This document shows, piece after piece, positions 34,866-42,877 of a stretch of DNA of 64,000 bases. The notes beneath the pieces were generated by a model that saw nothing but the letters and a program-made list of their open reading frames with translations, made no database searches and had not been told where the DNA came from. Numbering within the stretch: the stretch's first letter is position 1; every line of letters starts with the position of its first letter. Where the stretch lies: NCBI GenBank assembly GCA_045565995.1, contig JBJLEF010000001.1:1674001-1738000 (forward strand), written 5' to 3'. The DNA comes from UBA721 sp002705165 (GTDB taxonomy: Bacteria > Planctomycetota > Planctomycetia > Pirellulales > Pirellulaceae). Position numbers and translations under genes: made by a program.

Positions 34866-35924
34866 ATGAGTGAAGACATTAAGGTGCTGATTGTTGGTGC
34901 CGGCTTTATGGGGACATTGCATGCCAAGGCATACGCTCAAATAGATGGTGTGCAAAATGTCGGAATTGTAACTCGCAACCTAAGTAGTTCAGAGAACCTG
35001 GCTGAGATTCTTGGTGGTGATATTTCGCGTTTTACTGATTTTGAAGAAGCGCTTGAACAAACGCAGCCCGATGCTGTGGCGATTAGCACTTACACAGACT
35101 CGCATTACCACTACGTCTCAACAGCTCTGAAACGAGGGCTCGATGTGTTTGTGGAAAAACCGCTGGCTGAGACGATCGACGAGTGTCAGGAGCTATTCGA
35201 TCTGGCCAACAGCGTGAATAAGAAACTCTACGTGGGTTATATCCTGATGACCCACCCTTCATGGAATAGATTCATCGAAGTTTCGCATGATCTGGGCAAG
35301 CCGTTGGCTATGCGTATGAATCTTAATCAACAGGCTAAGGGCGACTTTTACGACACGCTCCACAATATTATGCAGGTCCAGTCTCCGATTGTAGATTGTG
35401 GTGTGCATTATGTAGACATCATGTATCAGATGGCTCAAAGTAAACCCGTTCGTGTACATGCGATTGGTTGTCGTAACTGGGACAAGGTACCTGAGCATAT
35501 TAACAATTATGGTCAGTTACAGGTTGAGTTTGAAGATGGCTCCGTGGGTTGGTATGAAGCAGGATGGGGACCGATGATGAGTGAAGTGGCCTATTTTGTG
35601 AAAGATGTTGTTGGCCCGGATGGGGCAGCAAGTATCTGTCCGTCGAAAGGGCGGTCGGACGATAAGGATCATCATGTCGAAGCAAATACAATTATCCGAC
35701 ATTTTGCTGAACAGGTGGACAAGGAGTTCGTCAAAGAGGACGAAGTAATGAGCATCGATGAGCCCAATCACGATGGTTTGGCGCTGTTGGAGCAGCAGGA
35801 ATTTATTGATTGCATTCGCAATGATAAAGATATGTCAGTTCATCAGGATCGTGTGATGACAAGTTTGCGAATTGTCTTTGCAGCGGATGAATCCCAACGT
35901 ACAAAGCGGGTCGTGGAATTGTAA
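34866..35924 (+). CDS. Gfo/Idh/MocA-family NAD(P)-dependent oxidoreductase
   Basis: A 352-residue dehydrogenase-type protein from ATG 34866 (MSEDIKVLIVGAGFMGTLHAKAYAQ), the natural Rossmann start; an ORF from 34767 only adds a non-conserved leader. The motif VEKPLAETIDEC has the conserved EKP lysine, and DCGVHYVDIMYQM has the catalytic-type His/Asp. Substrate probably a sugar or inositol derivative, not resolved. It is divergent from the D-aminoacylase. Downstream of it is the unexplained minus-strand mini-unit. Confidence 0.92.
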   Translation: MSEDIKVLIVGAGFMGTLHAKAYAQIDGVQNVGIVTRNLSSSENLAEILGGDISRFTDFEEALEQTQPDAVAISTYTDSHYHYVSTALKRGLDVFVEKPLAETIDECQELFDLANSVNKKLYVGYILMTHPSWNRFIEVSHDLGKPLAMRMNLNQQAKGDFYDTLHNIMQVQSPIVDCGVHYVDIMYQMAQSKPVRVHAIGCRNWDKVPEHINNYGQLQVEFEDGSVGWYEAGWGPMMSEVAYFVKDVVGPDGAASICPSKGRSDDKDHHVEANTIIRHFAEQVDKEFVKEDEVMSIDEPNHDGLALLEQQEFIDCIRNDKDMSVHQDRVMTSLRIVFAADESQRTKRVVEL

Positions 35925-35979
35925 TCATAGTTTTACCCGTCACGTGATTTTAATAACGCAATGAATGTCAGGCCGGAAC

Positions 35980-36023
35980 AAAAAACAACCGTGCCGGGAC
36001 TGGATAAGTCATCGACACGGTTG
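35980..36023 (-). terminator. Intrinsic terminator of the minus-strand small unit
   Basis: On the minus strand, CAACCGTG (36023-36016) pairs with CACGGTTG (35993-35986), extended inward by three further pairs and a small GAC/GTC helix. TTTTTTG (35985-35979) follows. No T-run follows on the plus strand, so it serves minus-strand transcription although no annotated minus-strand gene of normal size lies upstream. Confidence 0.85.
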
Positions 36024-36109
36024 CACCATTAATTGGACCTGATCCATCCGTTGACACGGCACCGGTCTCAGGCGGGTGGACGCCCATGCGGGCAATCCGC
36101 CGATTGGCA

Positions 36110-36154
36110 TTAGGCGTTTCCACCTCTTAAATTCGTACAGTCGTAATGGTCCAC
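36110..36154 (-). CDS. Candidate 14-residue peptide with exceptionally strong ribosome site
   Basis: GTG start at 36154, peptide MDHYDCTNLRGGNA, stop TAA at 36112-36110. The Shine-Dalgarno AAAGGAGGTGAT (36168-36157) is a 12-nt perfect complement to the canonical 3' end of 16S rRNA (ATCACCTCCTTT), with 6 nt between AGGAGG and the GTG, ideal for initiation. The peptide has no recognised family. It may be a functional peptide, or a leader sensing translation. The TAATG overlap could couple to a 33-codon frame (36110-36009), which I doubt because it enters the terminator. Confidence 0.45.
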   Translation of the reverse strand: MDHYDCTNLRGGNA

Positions 36155-36241
36155 AAATCACCTCCTTTCACAATACAGCTTCCGTTTCTGCCACCGTTGT
36201 ACTAGGTAACTTCTTCACGGTCGTCAGTTCATCATGTTGCG

Positions 36242-36272
36242 TTTACATGATCTATACACACTATCATGTAAA
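36242..36272. promoter_or_regulatory. Operator-like 10-bp inverted repeat
   Basis: TTTACATGAT (36242-36251), an 11-nt spacer and ATCATGTAAA (36263-36272) form a perfect inverted repeat. It overlaps the -10 element proposed for the minus-strand small unit, the position expected for a repressor operator. Spacing of half-site centres is about two helical turns, as for a dimeric regulator. Confidence 0.5.
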
Positions 36273-36430
36273 TTCAGAGGCATATTTCAATAGTAATTTT
36301 TCGGAGATACACTTTTTAGGACGAGAGGGATACATACAGGGAGGTGTCGTAAGTCTGATATAACCCACCACCGGCCCACACGCTTCATTGAATCGTGCCG
36401 ACGAATCAGGGTATCATTAAGGCTCTTAGG

Positions 36431-36446
36431 CATGTCGGGCGACATG
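36431..36446. promoter_or_regulatory. Palindrome upstream of PD40 kinase
   Basis: CATGTCG-GG-CGACATG is a perfect 7-bp inverted repeat about 40 nt upstream of the kinase start at 36485. It may be an operator or an mRNA hairpin in the 5' leader; nothing else distinguishes these. Confidence 0.35.
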
Positions 36447-36484
36447 GGTTTGCTTCAGGAAAAGCGTAGCAGAATAGGTTTAGG

Positions 36485-39214
36485 ATGAGCAGTAACGATG
36501 AGGACTTCTTAGATTCAGATGCTTCTGAAACATTGGCTCCCGGAGGTGGAGATCGAAATGTTTCTCAGGAGACACTAGGGCCGTATGGAATCGTTAGAGT
36601 TCTTGGCCGGGGTGCCATGGGAATCGTCTACGAAGCCGTCGATTCTCATCTGGATCGGACGGTGGCGATTAAAACGTTACCAACCGAATTTGCTCGTGAC
36701 GGCGATCGGATTTCCAGATTTAAGCGTGAGGCAACTCTTCTAGCCTCTTTCAGTCACCCACATATTGCCACCGTCTATAGCCACGAAGAAATCGAAGGGC
36801 AGCATTGCCTGGTAATGGAATACGTGGAAGGGCAGGGGTTAGATGAAGTGATATCAGAAGGCAGGCTCACGTCATCTGAAATATTACAAATTGCGTTACA
36901 AGTCTCAACGGCGTTGGAAGTAGCACACAATCACGGAGTTGTGCATCGGGACCTTAAGCCAGCTAATATCAGATTGACTTCAAGTTTTGTCGTCAAAGTC
37001 CTGGATTTTGGTCTGGCAAAAAACGTCCGCATTGGAGGCTCTGGCTCGTCAGTTGATCAAGCGGCGCAAACTGCGGCAGGTCAGGTGCTTGGAACACCAT
37101 CCTATATGAGTCCCGAGCAGGCTCGAGGAAGGACTGTGGATAAACGGGCAGATCTCTGGGCAATAGGCTGCATTCTGTTCGAAATGCTTTGTGGTCGGCG
37201 AGTGTTCGGAGGAGACAATATCTCCGATACGTTAGTCAATGTACTGCAGCAAGAGCCTGATTGGACATTACTACCATCGGAGATCCCTGGTCCGCTGGTG
37301 AAAATTCTGGAACGTTGCCTACAAAAGGATGTTGATGCGAGGCTACCGGATGCGGGAATGATTCGCATCGAACTTGAAGAATTAATCAATGGTAAATCCA
37401 CGCTGACTAGTGCTTCGGTTATCGGGCCAACGATCTTTCAAAAGTCGAATTACCAAAAACCAGTCATGCTGGCTGTTGGACTTGTTGCAGCGATGATTGG
37501 ACTATTATCGGGCTGGCTTATTCAGGGAGGGAATTCTGCCGAACGGATGAACGATAGACCGTTGGACGTGGTCCGACCGTTTTACGCATCGATTGAATTA
37601 CAGGCACCGGTATCTCTGGGAACAGAATCGAAGGCTAGGTATCGAACCTGTTTTGCAGTCTCACCAGACGGGCAAACGATTGTGTATTCGACAGGGCGTC
37701 GTACTGACCCAATGGTGGTTCGGAAGACGGATGGGTTTTCTCACTCGACGCTCCCTGGCACGGAAGGAGCCCACAGTCCGTTCTTTTCTCCGGACAATAA
37801 ACAGATTGCATTTGTGCTGGGTGAAAAACTATGTGTCGTTCATGTCGACGGTGGGAATGTCAGGACACTTGCTGATGCAGAGGAGGGTAGTGCAGGAGCC
37901 TGGCAGGACGATGGATTTATTTATTATCCCACAACAGAAGCATCTACGCTTTGGCGTATTTCCGAAACAGGAGGTACTCGCGAAGAACTCTACGCTACAA
38001 CCTGGTGTGGCTGTAATAATCCTTCGGGGTTGTCTGATGGAAGACTGTTGTTTACGAGGAAAGGCAAGAGCATTCACGATGACTACTCGGAAACAGTGAT
38101 ATTTGATCCACAGGATAGATCGGAAGTGTCATTGGGGCTTTTAGGAATGCGTGTAAGATACTGTGAATCAGGGTATCTGGTCTATAGTCGTGATGGTGGC
38201 TTATTTGCAAGAGCCTTTGATCTCGCGACGACAACACTTTCCGGTAATGAGATTATGATTACTTCACGAGTGGTCTCCAATGGGTATTCAGGAAGTGCCC
38301 ATTTCGATGTGGCAGAGAACGGCACCATTATGTTTTTGGAGGGGCAGCGAATGGATGAAGGCTATTTGGCTATTGTGGGGTCGGACGGCGAGGTGAAAGA
38401 GAGATTAGAGAATTTTCCATCAGGTAGATTTGGTCGATTTGAGTTGTCTCCGGATGAAAGATATCTGGCTTTAGCGAGGGTTGCTGAACGAGATGACATT
38501 TGGATTTATGACATGTTAGAAAAGACCATTAGGAAAGTAACTACGGAAGGATTCAACTATTTCCCGTTTTGGAGTCCTGACGGGGAAGAGATTTATTACG
38601 GAGCCACTATGAACAATGCCTCCGGTCTATACAAAATGTCTGTCATGGGTAGCCAAAGGGAAAAGTTATTTAATGTGAAGGGGTGGTATGTCAAAGTTGC
38701 CATTGGTTCTAGTAAGGAGACGATGTTACTAGAAAGTGAATTTGCAATTACGGATGTGTCAGGACGGACCGATATGGAGGATCTGAAGTTTGAAAACGAA
38801 AGTGTGAACTGGGGACCAATGATTTCTCCCGATGATCAATGGGTTTTATTTGTGTCGGACCGGACAGGACGTTACGAGATTTACGTAGCACCGCTTCCGT
38901 TTGTTGCTGAAAATGCTCGGCAAGTTTCTTTTGATGGTGGTCATCACCCAACATGGTCCCATGATGGAAAGAAGATTTATTATCATTACATCAACAAATT
39001 CTTTGAAGTGAATGTTGGGGAGGATATAGCTGAGGCCCTGCCGGCGCCGACGGAGTTATTTGAGCATGAATGGGTGGTAGTACCCGGTGGGAACTATAAA
39101 CCATTTGGTACGGAAGGGGAATTTATTGCCATTGAGCCTGTTGAGGCCAATGTACCTATTACGACGTTAAAGGTAATTCAAAACGCCCTCCCCAGCTTGC
39201 CTGAAGAGAATTGA
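36485..39214 (+). CDS. Ser/Thr protein kinase with TM anchor and PD40/TolB-like repeats
   Basis: A 909-residue receptor-like kinase. Kinase domain at residues about 34-300: GRGAMGIVYE loop, K63 in VAIKTL, HRDLKPAN (154-161), DFG (174-176), GTPSYMSPEQ activation segment. One transmembrane span is at about 326-347 (MLAVGLVAAMIGLLSGWLI). Residues about 365-890 carry repeated PD40-type propeller blades (FAVSPDGQTIVYSTG, PFFSPDNKQIAFV, FWSPDGEEIYYG, MISPDDQWVLFVSD, TWSHDGKKIYYH). The propeller should be periplasmic, a sensor or scaffold. The architecture is common in planctomycetes and acidobacteria. Substrates unknown; it precedes a run of sulfatase genes. Confidence 0.95.
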   Translation: MSSNDEDFLDSDASETLAPGGGDRNVSQETLGPYGIVRVLGRGAMGIVYEAVDSHLDRTVAIKTLPTEFARDGDRISRFKREATLLASFSHPHIATVYSHEEIEGQHCLVMEYVEGQGLDEVISEGRLTSSEILQIALQVSTALEVAHNHGVVHRDLKPANIRLTSSFVVKVLDFGLAKNVRIGGSGSSVDQAAQTAAGQVLGTPSYMSPEQARGRTVDKRADLWAIGCILFEMLCGRRVFGGDNISDTLVNVLQQEPDWTLLPSEIPGPLVKILERCLQKDVDARLPDAGMIRIELEELINGKSTLTSASVIGPTIFQKSNYQKPVMLAVGLVAAMIGLLSGWLIQGGNSAERMNDRPLDVVRPFYASIELQAPVSLGTESKARYRTCFAVSPDGQTIVYSTGRRTDPMVVRKTDGFSHSTLPGTEGAHSPFFSPDNKQIAFVLGEKLCVVHVDGGNVRTLADAEEGSAGAWQDDGFIYYPTTEASTLWRISETGGTREELYATTWCGCNNPSGLSDGRLLFTRKGKSIHDDYSETVIFDPQDRSEVSLGLLGMRVRYCESGYLVYSRDGGLFARAFDLATTTLSGNEIMITSRVVSNGYSGSAHFDVAENGTIMFLEGQRMDEGYLAIVGSDGEVKERLENFPSGRFGRFELSPDERYLALARVAERDDIWIYDMLEKTIRKVTTEGFNYFPFWSPDGEEIYYGATMNNASGLYKMSVMGSQREKLFNVKGWYVKVAIGSSKETMLLESEFAITDVSGRTDMEDLKFENESVNWGPMISPDDQWVLFVSDRTGRYEIYVAPLPFVAENARQVSFDGGHHPTWSHDGKKIYYHYINKFFEVNVGEDIAEALPAPTELFEHEWVVVPGGNYKPFGTEGEFIAIEPVEANVPITTLKVIQNALPSLPEEN

Positions 39215-39274
39215 TCAATGGCGTGTGCTTGTTGAAGCCGATAGCCCAATCACAGAAATGCGAGACCTGTCACT

Positions 39275-41245
39275 ATGAATAAATACGCTTTGGTTATCCT
39301 CTCGGTTGTCGCTGTTTCGGTTTGCCTCGAATCGAGTTCCGCTGAAGTTTCAAAAAACGAAAAACCGAACATTCTGGTTGTCTTCATCGATGATATGGGC
39401 TTCGCGGATCCGAGCTGTTTTGGTAATCCGCTGATGAAGACACCTCACATTGACAAGCTCGCTGCGGAAGGTATTAAGCTAACCAACTTCTACGTTAACT
39501 CGCCGATCTGTTCTGCCTCGCGAGTCGCCCTCACCACCGGGCAATATCAGGGCCGCTGGAAAATCCATTCGTACCTTAATTCCCGGGCTGGCAACGCGAA
39601 TCGCGGCATGGCGAATTACCTCGATCCTTCCGCCCCGACGACCGCCAAGAAGTTGAAGGCTGCCGGCTACGCCACCGCTCACTTCGGTAAATGGCACATG
39701 GGAGGTGGGCGTGATGTGGACGATGCTCCTTTACCACAAGCTTACGGATTCGAAGAGTCGCTGGTTTCCTTTGAAGGTCTGGGAGATCGATTAATTTCCA
39801 ACCCGGGTGGTATTGAAAGGGCGAAAGCTCTTGGTCATGGAGAGATCATTCCGTGCGAGCGCTGGGAGAGAATGCAGATTCAGACAGATCGTACGATTGA
39901 TTTTATTCGGCGGCACCGTGACGTGCCGTTTTACGTCAGACTGTTTCCCAATGATGTCCATGACGCGCATGTGCCTCTTCCCGGCAGTGCCGACAAATTC
40001 AAATCCGTTTCCGCCGATCCTTATGTGCGTAATTTCTTCGCTGTCCTTGAAGAGATGGACAAGCAGATCGGACGAGTCATCGCAACCATTGATGAACTGA
40101 ACTTGGGCAAGAAGACTCTGATTCTGTTTACTAGCGACAATGGTCCCACCGATTGGCCGAGGAAATATAAGACAGGTCCACCGGCCGGATTCGCAGGTCC
40201 CTACCGAGGGCGGAAGTGGTCACTGTTCGAAGGCGGTATCCGAATGCCCTTCATTGCGCGGTGGACAGGAACAATTCCAGCGGGCATTGAAGACACGACC
40301 AGCATTGTCAGCGCAATTGATCTCTCACCTACCATCTGCCGATTAGCTGGAGTGCCGGTTGAGGCTGAACTTGATGGTGTCGATAGGGGTGACGTTCTCC
40401 TTGGTAAGGCTTCACATCGTGACAAGCCCGTATTCTGGCAATATGGTCATCCGCACGCTATTCTTAAAGGCGGTAAACCTGAGCACCAGAGTCCCACCTT
40501 TGCCTTGCGTGACGGTCGGTGGAAGTTCATGATCAATCCTGATGGTAGCGAATCTCAGCTATTTGACCTCGATGCCGATGAAGGTGAGACGACCAATCTT
40601 TTTTCCAGGCATCCAGAGCGTGCCGCTGTGATGGCTGCCCAAATCTCCGCGTGGGCAGATGACATAGGTTTTTCCTTCGATACCAAGGCTGCTCTCACTC
40701 CCCCCCTGCCCACGATTGCGGTTCTTGCAAGTAATCAGCTCCTTCGATTTGTGAACCACGGTATCAAGGGCGACACCCATTCGCTTGAACTGGACGGAGA
40801 ATCATGGCTTGAGCTTCCCGCATTTCGTGCACCGCAGGTAGCCGGCGGGCGCTCGCTGCAAATTAAGGGTACCATTCGTTCCACTTCGCCGTCCGGAGTT
40901 ATTTTCGCTCATGGGGGCAATCGAGCTGGTTATAGTGTTTATCTCGAAGAATATCATTTATGCTTTGCCGCGTGCGTGAATAATAAGCGGACGGTGGTCC
41001 GGTCCTCATCCGCGATCACGGGGGCTGCTAGCTTCGAGGCCAATTGGAATTCCAAGGGAGAACTGTTTCTCAAAATGAACGGCAAGCTCGTCGGGAAGTC
41101 AGCGGTAGGCATCATTCACCACGAGCCTGGCGACTCCATTCAAATCGGCGCAGATATGATCCAGCCTGTCGGAAACTATAAGACTCCGAACCATTTTTCC
41201 GGCACCATTGAAAACCTCACCTTCAAATATCCGAGCGGTAACTGA
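39275..41245 (+). CDS. Secreted type I sulfatase with C-terminal beta-sandwich
   Basis: A 656-residue arylsulfatase. Signal peptide at 1-23; PNILVVFIDDMGFADPS binds the metal; the formylglycine motif is C79-S-A-S-R83 within ICSASRVALTTGQ, followed by GKWHMGG, FTSDNGP and SLFEGGIRMPFIARW. Residues about 480-656 form an extra domain ending in a concanavalin/LamG-like pattern (FSGTIENLTF). It needs an FGE enzyme for activation, not in this window. Likely acts on sulfated polysaccharide. Codon choice is richer in C at third positions than in flanking genes, as in the following gene. Confidence 0.93.
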   Translation: MNKYALVILSVVAVSVCLESSSAEVSKNEKPNILVVFIDDMGFADPSCFGNPLMKTPHIDKLAAEGIKLTNFYVNSPICSASRVALTTGQYQGRWKIHSYLNSRAGNANRGMANYLDPSAPTTAKKLKAAGYATAHFGKWHMGGGRDVDDAPLPQAYGFEESLVSFEGLGDRLISNPGGIERAKALGHGEIIPCERWERMQIQTDRTIDFIRRHRDVPFYVRLFPNDVHDAHVPLPGSADKFKSVSADPYVRNFFAVLEEMDKQIGRVIATIDELNLGKKTLILFTSDNGPTDWPRKYKTGPPAGFAGPYRGRKWSLFEGGIRMPFIARWTGTIPAGIEDTTSIVSAIDLSPTICRLAGVPVEAELDGVDRGDVLLGKASHRDKPVFWQYGHPHAILKGGKPEHQSPTFALRDGRWKFMINPDGSESQLFDLDADEGETTNLFSRHPERAAVMAAQISAWADDIGFSFDTKAALTPPLPTIAVLASNQLLRFVNHGIKGDTHSLELDGESWLELPAFRAPQVAGGRSLQIKGTIRSTSPSGVIFAHGGNRAGYSVYLEEYHLCFAACVNNKRTVVRSSSAITGAASFEANWNSKGELFLKMNGKLVGKSAVGIIHHEPGDSIQIGADMIQPVGNYKTPNHFSGTIENLTFKYPSGN

Positions 41246-41312
41246 CTTTTCCTTCCGGGAAAACCAATCCGCCTGCAAAGTCAATTAACAAACCCATCCG
41301 CGAAACTATAAA

Positions 41313-42680
41313 ATGATTTCTCGCCTTATCGTCTCTCTGCTTTGCACCTGCGTATTCTGTCTCTCTATCTGTGCAACAGTCATTGCCGAGACTCCCGACG
41401 CGCCCAATACCTTAATGTGCACCCCCGGTAAACTCATCTTCTCCGAAGACTTCGACCCCGCAACGGTTTCGGAACGTTGGGGCTTTAAGGCTGATTTCGC
41501 TCTTCGTGACGGCGCGCTGTTACGCACTGTTGTCGAACCCACCGAATCCAAACGGGTCTTCCTCCAGGACCCCTCTTTCCATAACACGATCATCCAGTTC
41601 GACTTCAAGTTATCTGGAAAAACGACAGATCTGCGCCTCGTGACCGGCAGCGGCGGTGGCTATAACAGTGTCATTCAGATCCACCCCGATCACTTCCAGA
41701 TCAATACGCCGATTGATCGTGACGCTGGGATTCTTCCAGCGCACCTTGGCGATTGCATCCGAAAATCTCGCAGCGGTCAGTGGCAGACCATCACTGTTGA
41801 ATACTGGAATGACGAAATTATCGCGCATTTGAGTAACCGAGAATTCGTCATCGGCCAACATCCGATTATCGATCGCACCCGTAAGTACTTCGCATTTCAG
41901 TTTGATTTGCCTGGCGCCTCGATCGACAATGTCCACGTCTGGGCGGCTACCGGTCAACGAGATAACTGGGGCGAGACACGCGAGAAAATGGCGTTGATCC
42001 AGACTGACCGCGTTCCCATCAAGCGCGACCCCGTGGAGCGTTATAAACTCGAGTCGATGAATCTTAAATCGCGACTCACTCTGGAGGATCAAGCCTACCG
42101 CGACCTCGTGGCAAAACATGACCGGCTCCAAGCTGCTCTCCATGCGGACTATGCGGATGCGTTCATCACCCACAAACAAATCGGCAAACTCATCGCGAAA
42201 AAAAAACAACAAATCAAGGGTGCCGACCCCGACTTCAAGCCCATGGAGATCGAGGTCCACAGAGCTTCCCGTGCTGAGGATATTTATGTCCTCTCCACCC
42301 GGCCTGAAATCGCCCGTCTCAAAGAGGATGGGATCGCAAAACAACGATACGTGTCCGAACTCGGTCAGGTCCGCGCCCAACTCGAAGCGGCGGGTGACAA
42401 ACAGCTTGCCGCCCTCGTCGAGACAACGGCCCGGCGTCAGGCCTCCCTCGAAGCCCGCTTTCCTGAAGCCTTCGAGAGCGTTGAAGCGGCTGTCAAAAAA
42501 CGCAACAACAATCGGAAGACTCTCAACAGCGATCCCTCATTCCAAGCGCGTAACAGAGCTGTCGTCGATGCAGGTAAAGCCATCAAGGACTACGAGCAAA
42601 AAATCGCTCCCAACCTTGTCCAACTCGCCGCTGATGCCAAGGCTTATACTGCCTCTCTCAAGGCACCGGGTGTTCAATGA
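41313..42680 (+). CDS. Secreted DUF1080-like/coiled-coil protein of sulfatase cluster
   Basis: A 455-residue protein with a signal peptide (to about residue 25, ...ATVIA|ETPD). Residues about 35-215 resemble the 3-keto-disaccharide hydrolase/DUF1080 jelly roll (LIFSEDFDPATVSERWGFKADFALRDGALLR; SGQWQTITVEYWNDEIIAHL; FAFQFDLPGASIDNVHVW). Residues about 240-450 are a long charged helical region (KHDRLQAALHADYADAF; KKKQQIKGADPDFKPMEIEVHRASRAEDIY). It probably binds or acts on a sugar at the cell surface; the helical half is unassigned. Its TGA overlaps the ATG of the next ORF (ATGA). Confidence 0.7.
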   Translation: MISRLIVSLLCTCVFCLSICATVIAETPDAPNTLMCTPGKLIFSEDFDPATVSERWGFKADFALRDGALLRTVVEPTESKRVFLQDPSFHNTIIQFDFKLSGKTTDLRLVTGSGGGYNSVIQIHPDHFQINTPIDRDAGILPAHLGDCIRKSRSGQWQTITVEYWNDEIIAHLSNREFVIGQHPIIDRTRKYFAFQFDLPGASIDNVHVWAATGQRDNWGETREKMALIQTDRVPIKRDPVERYKLESMNLKSRLTLEDQAYRDLVAKHDRLQAALHADYADAFITHKQIGKLIAKKKQQIKGADPDFKPMEIEVHRASRAEDIYVLSTRPEIARLKEDGIAKQRYVSELGQVRAQLEAAGDKQLAALVETTARRQASLEARFPEAFESVEAAVKKRNNNRKTLNSDPSFQARNRAVVDAGKAIKDYEQKIAPNLVQLAADAKAYTASLKAPGVQ

Positions 42681-42877
42681 GATTTCGACCCGTCACCCCC
42701 ATTCTCTGTAGCATCTTATCCTCCGTGCTCAAGCACACGCCTGTGGAGGCTAAACCAGTCAGCATGGAAGGAGCGGTTCTTCATGTTCGGCTCGGATTAT
42801 ATTGGTGGCAAGCAGGATTCCCGGGGTTATCGCCTGTTTGGCAAAATAGCTTAAATAGAAAGCCACTAGTTTTATGA
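42677..42877 (+). pseudogene. Truncated gene remnant (signal peptide only)
   Basis: A 66-codon frame starting by ATGA overlap with the previous gene. The first 27 residues (MRFRPVTPILCSILSSVLKH TPVEAKP) look like a signal peptide of a normal exported protein. The rest (AVLHVRLGLYWWQAGFPGL...) has no protein-like pattern, and base composition shifts at about 42770 back to the regional AT-richer style. I infer that the body of a sulfatase-cluster gene was deleted, leaving the coupled start. The stop region overlaps the next sulfatase start. Confidence 0.45.

Larger units (their letters stand above)
35980..36255 (-). ncRNA. Unrecognised minus-strand small transcription unit (structured RNA and/or leader-peptide-like gene)
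   Basis: An intergenic unit with its own signals, read on the minus strand. TTGAAA (36290-36285), 17-nt spacer and ATGATA (36267-36262) form a plausible promoter, with a start expected near 36255. Then come a 12-nt Shine-Dalgarno (36168-36157), a 14-codon ORF (36154-36110), a short GNRA hairpin AGGTG-GAAA-CGCCT near 36125, a nested hairpin using GGCGG...CCGCC around GCCC-GCAT-GGGC, another using CCTGA...TCAGG around CCGT-GTCA-ACGG, and finally an intrinsic terminator. A second frame (GTG 36218, 16 codons) precedes the strong site, and a 33-codon frame starts at 36110, overlapping the 14-codon stop as TAATG but running into the terminator stem. No known riboswitch or RNA family was recognised. 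Confidence 0.5.

Noticed and set aside
36055..36110. CTGAGA-like box in the minus-strand unit suggesting a TPP riboswitch
   Set aside because: The other conserved TPP element (GGATAATGCCAGCGTAGGGA-type) is absent, and no thiamine gene is downstream.
36009..36110. 33-codon frame coupled by TAATG to the 14-codon ORF
   Set aside because: It runs into the terminator stem and its sequence follows GC-rich hairpins, so it is more likely non-coding.
41610..42380. 256-codon minus-strand frame inside the DUF1080-like gene
   Set aside because: Antisense shadow of a gene with clear signal peptide and domain pattern; caused by the higher GC of that gene.
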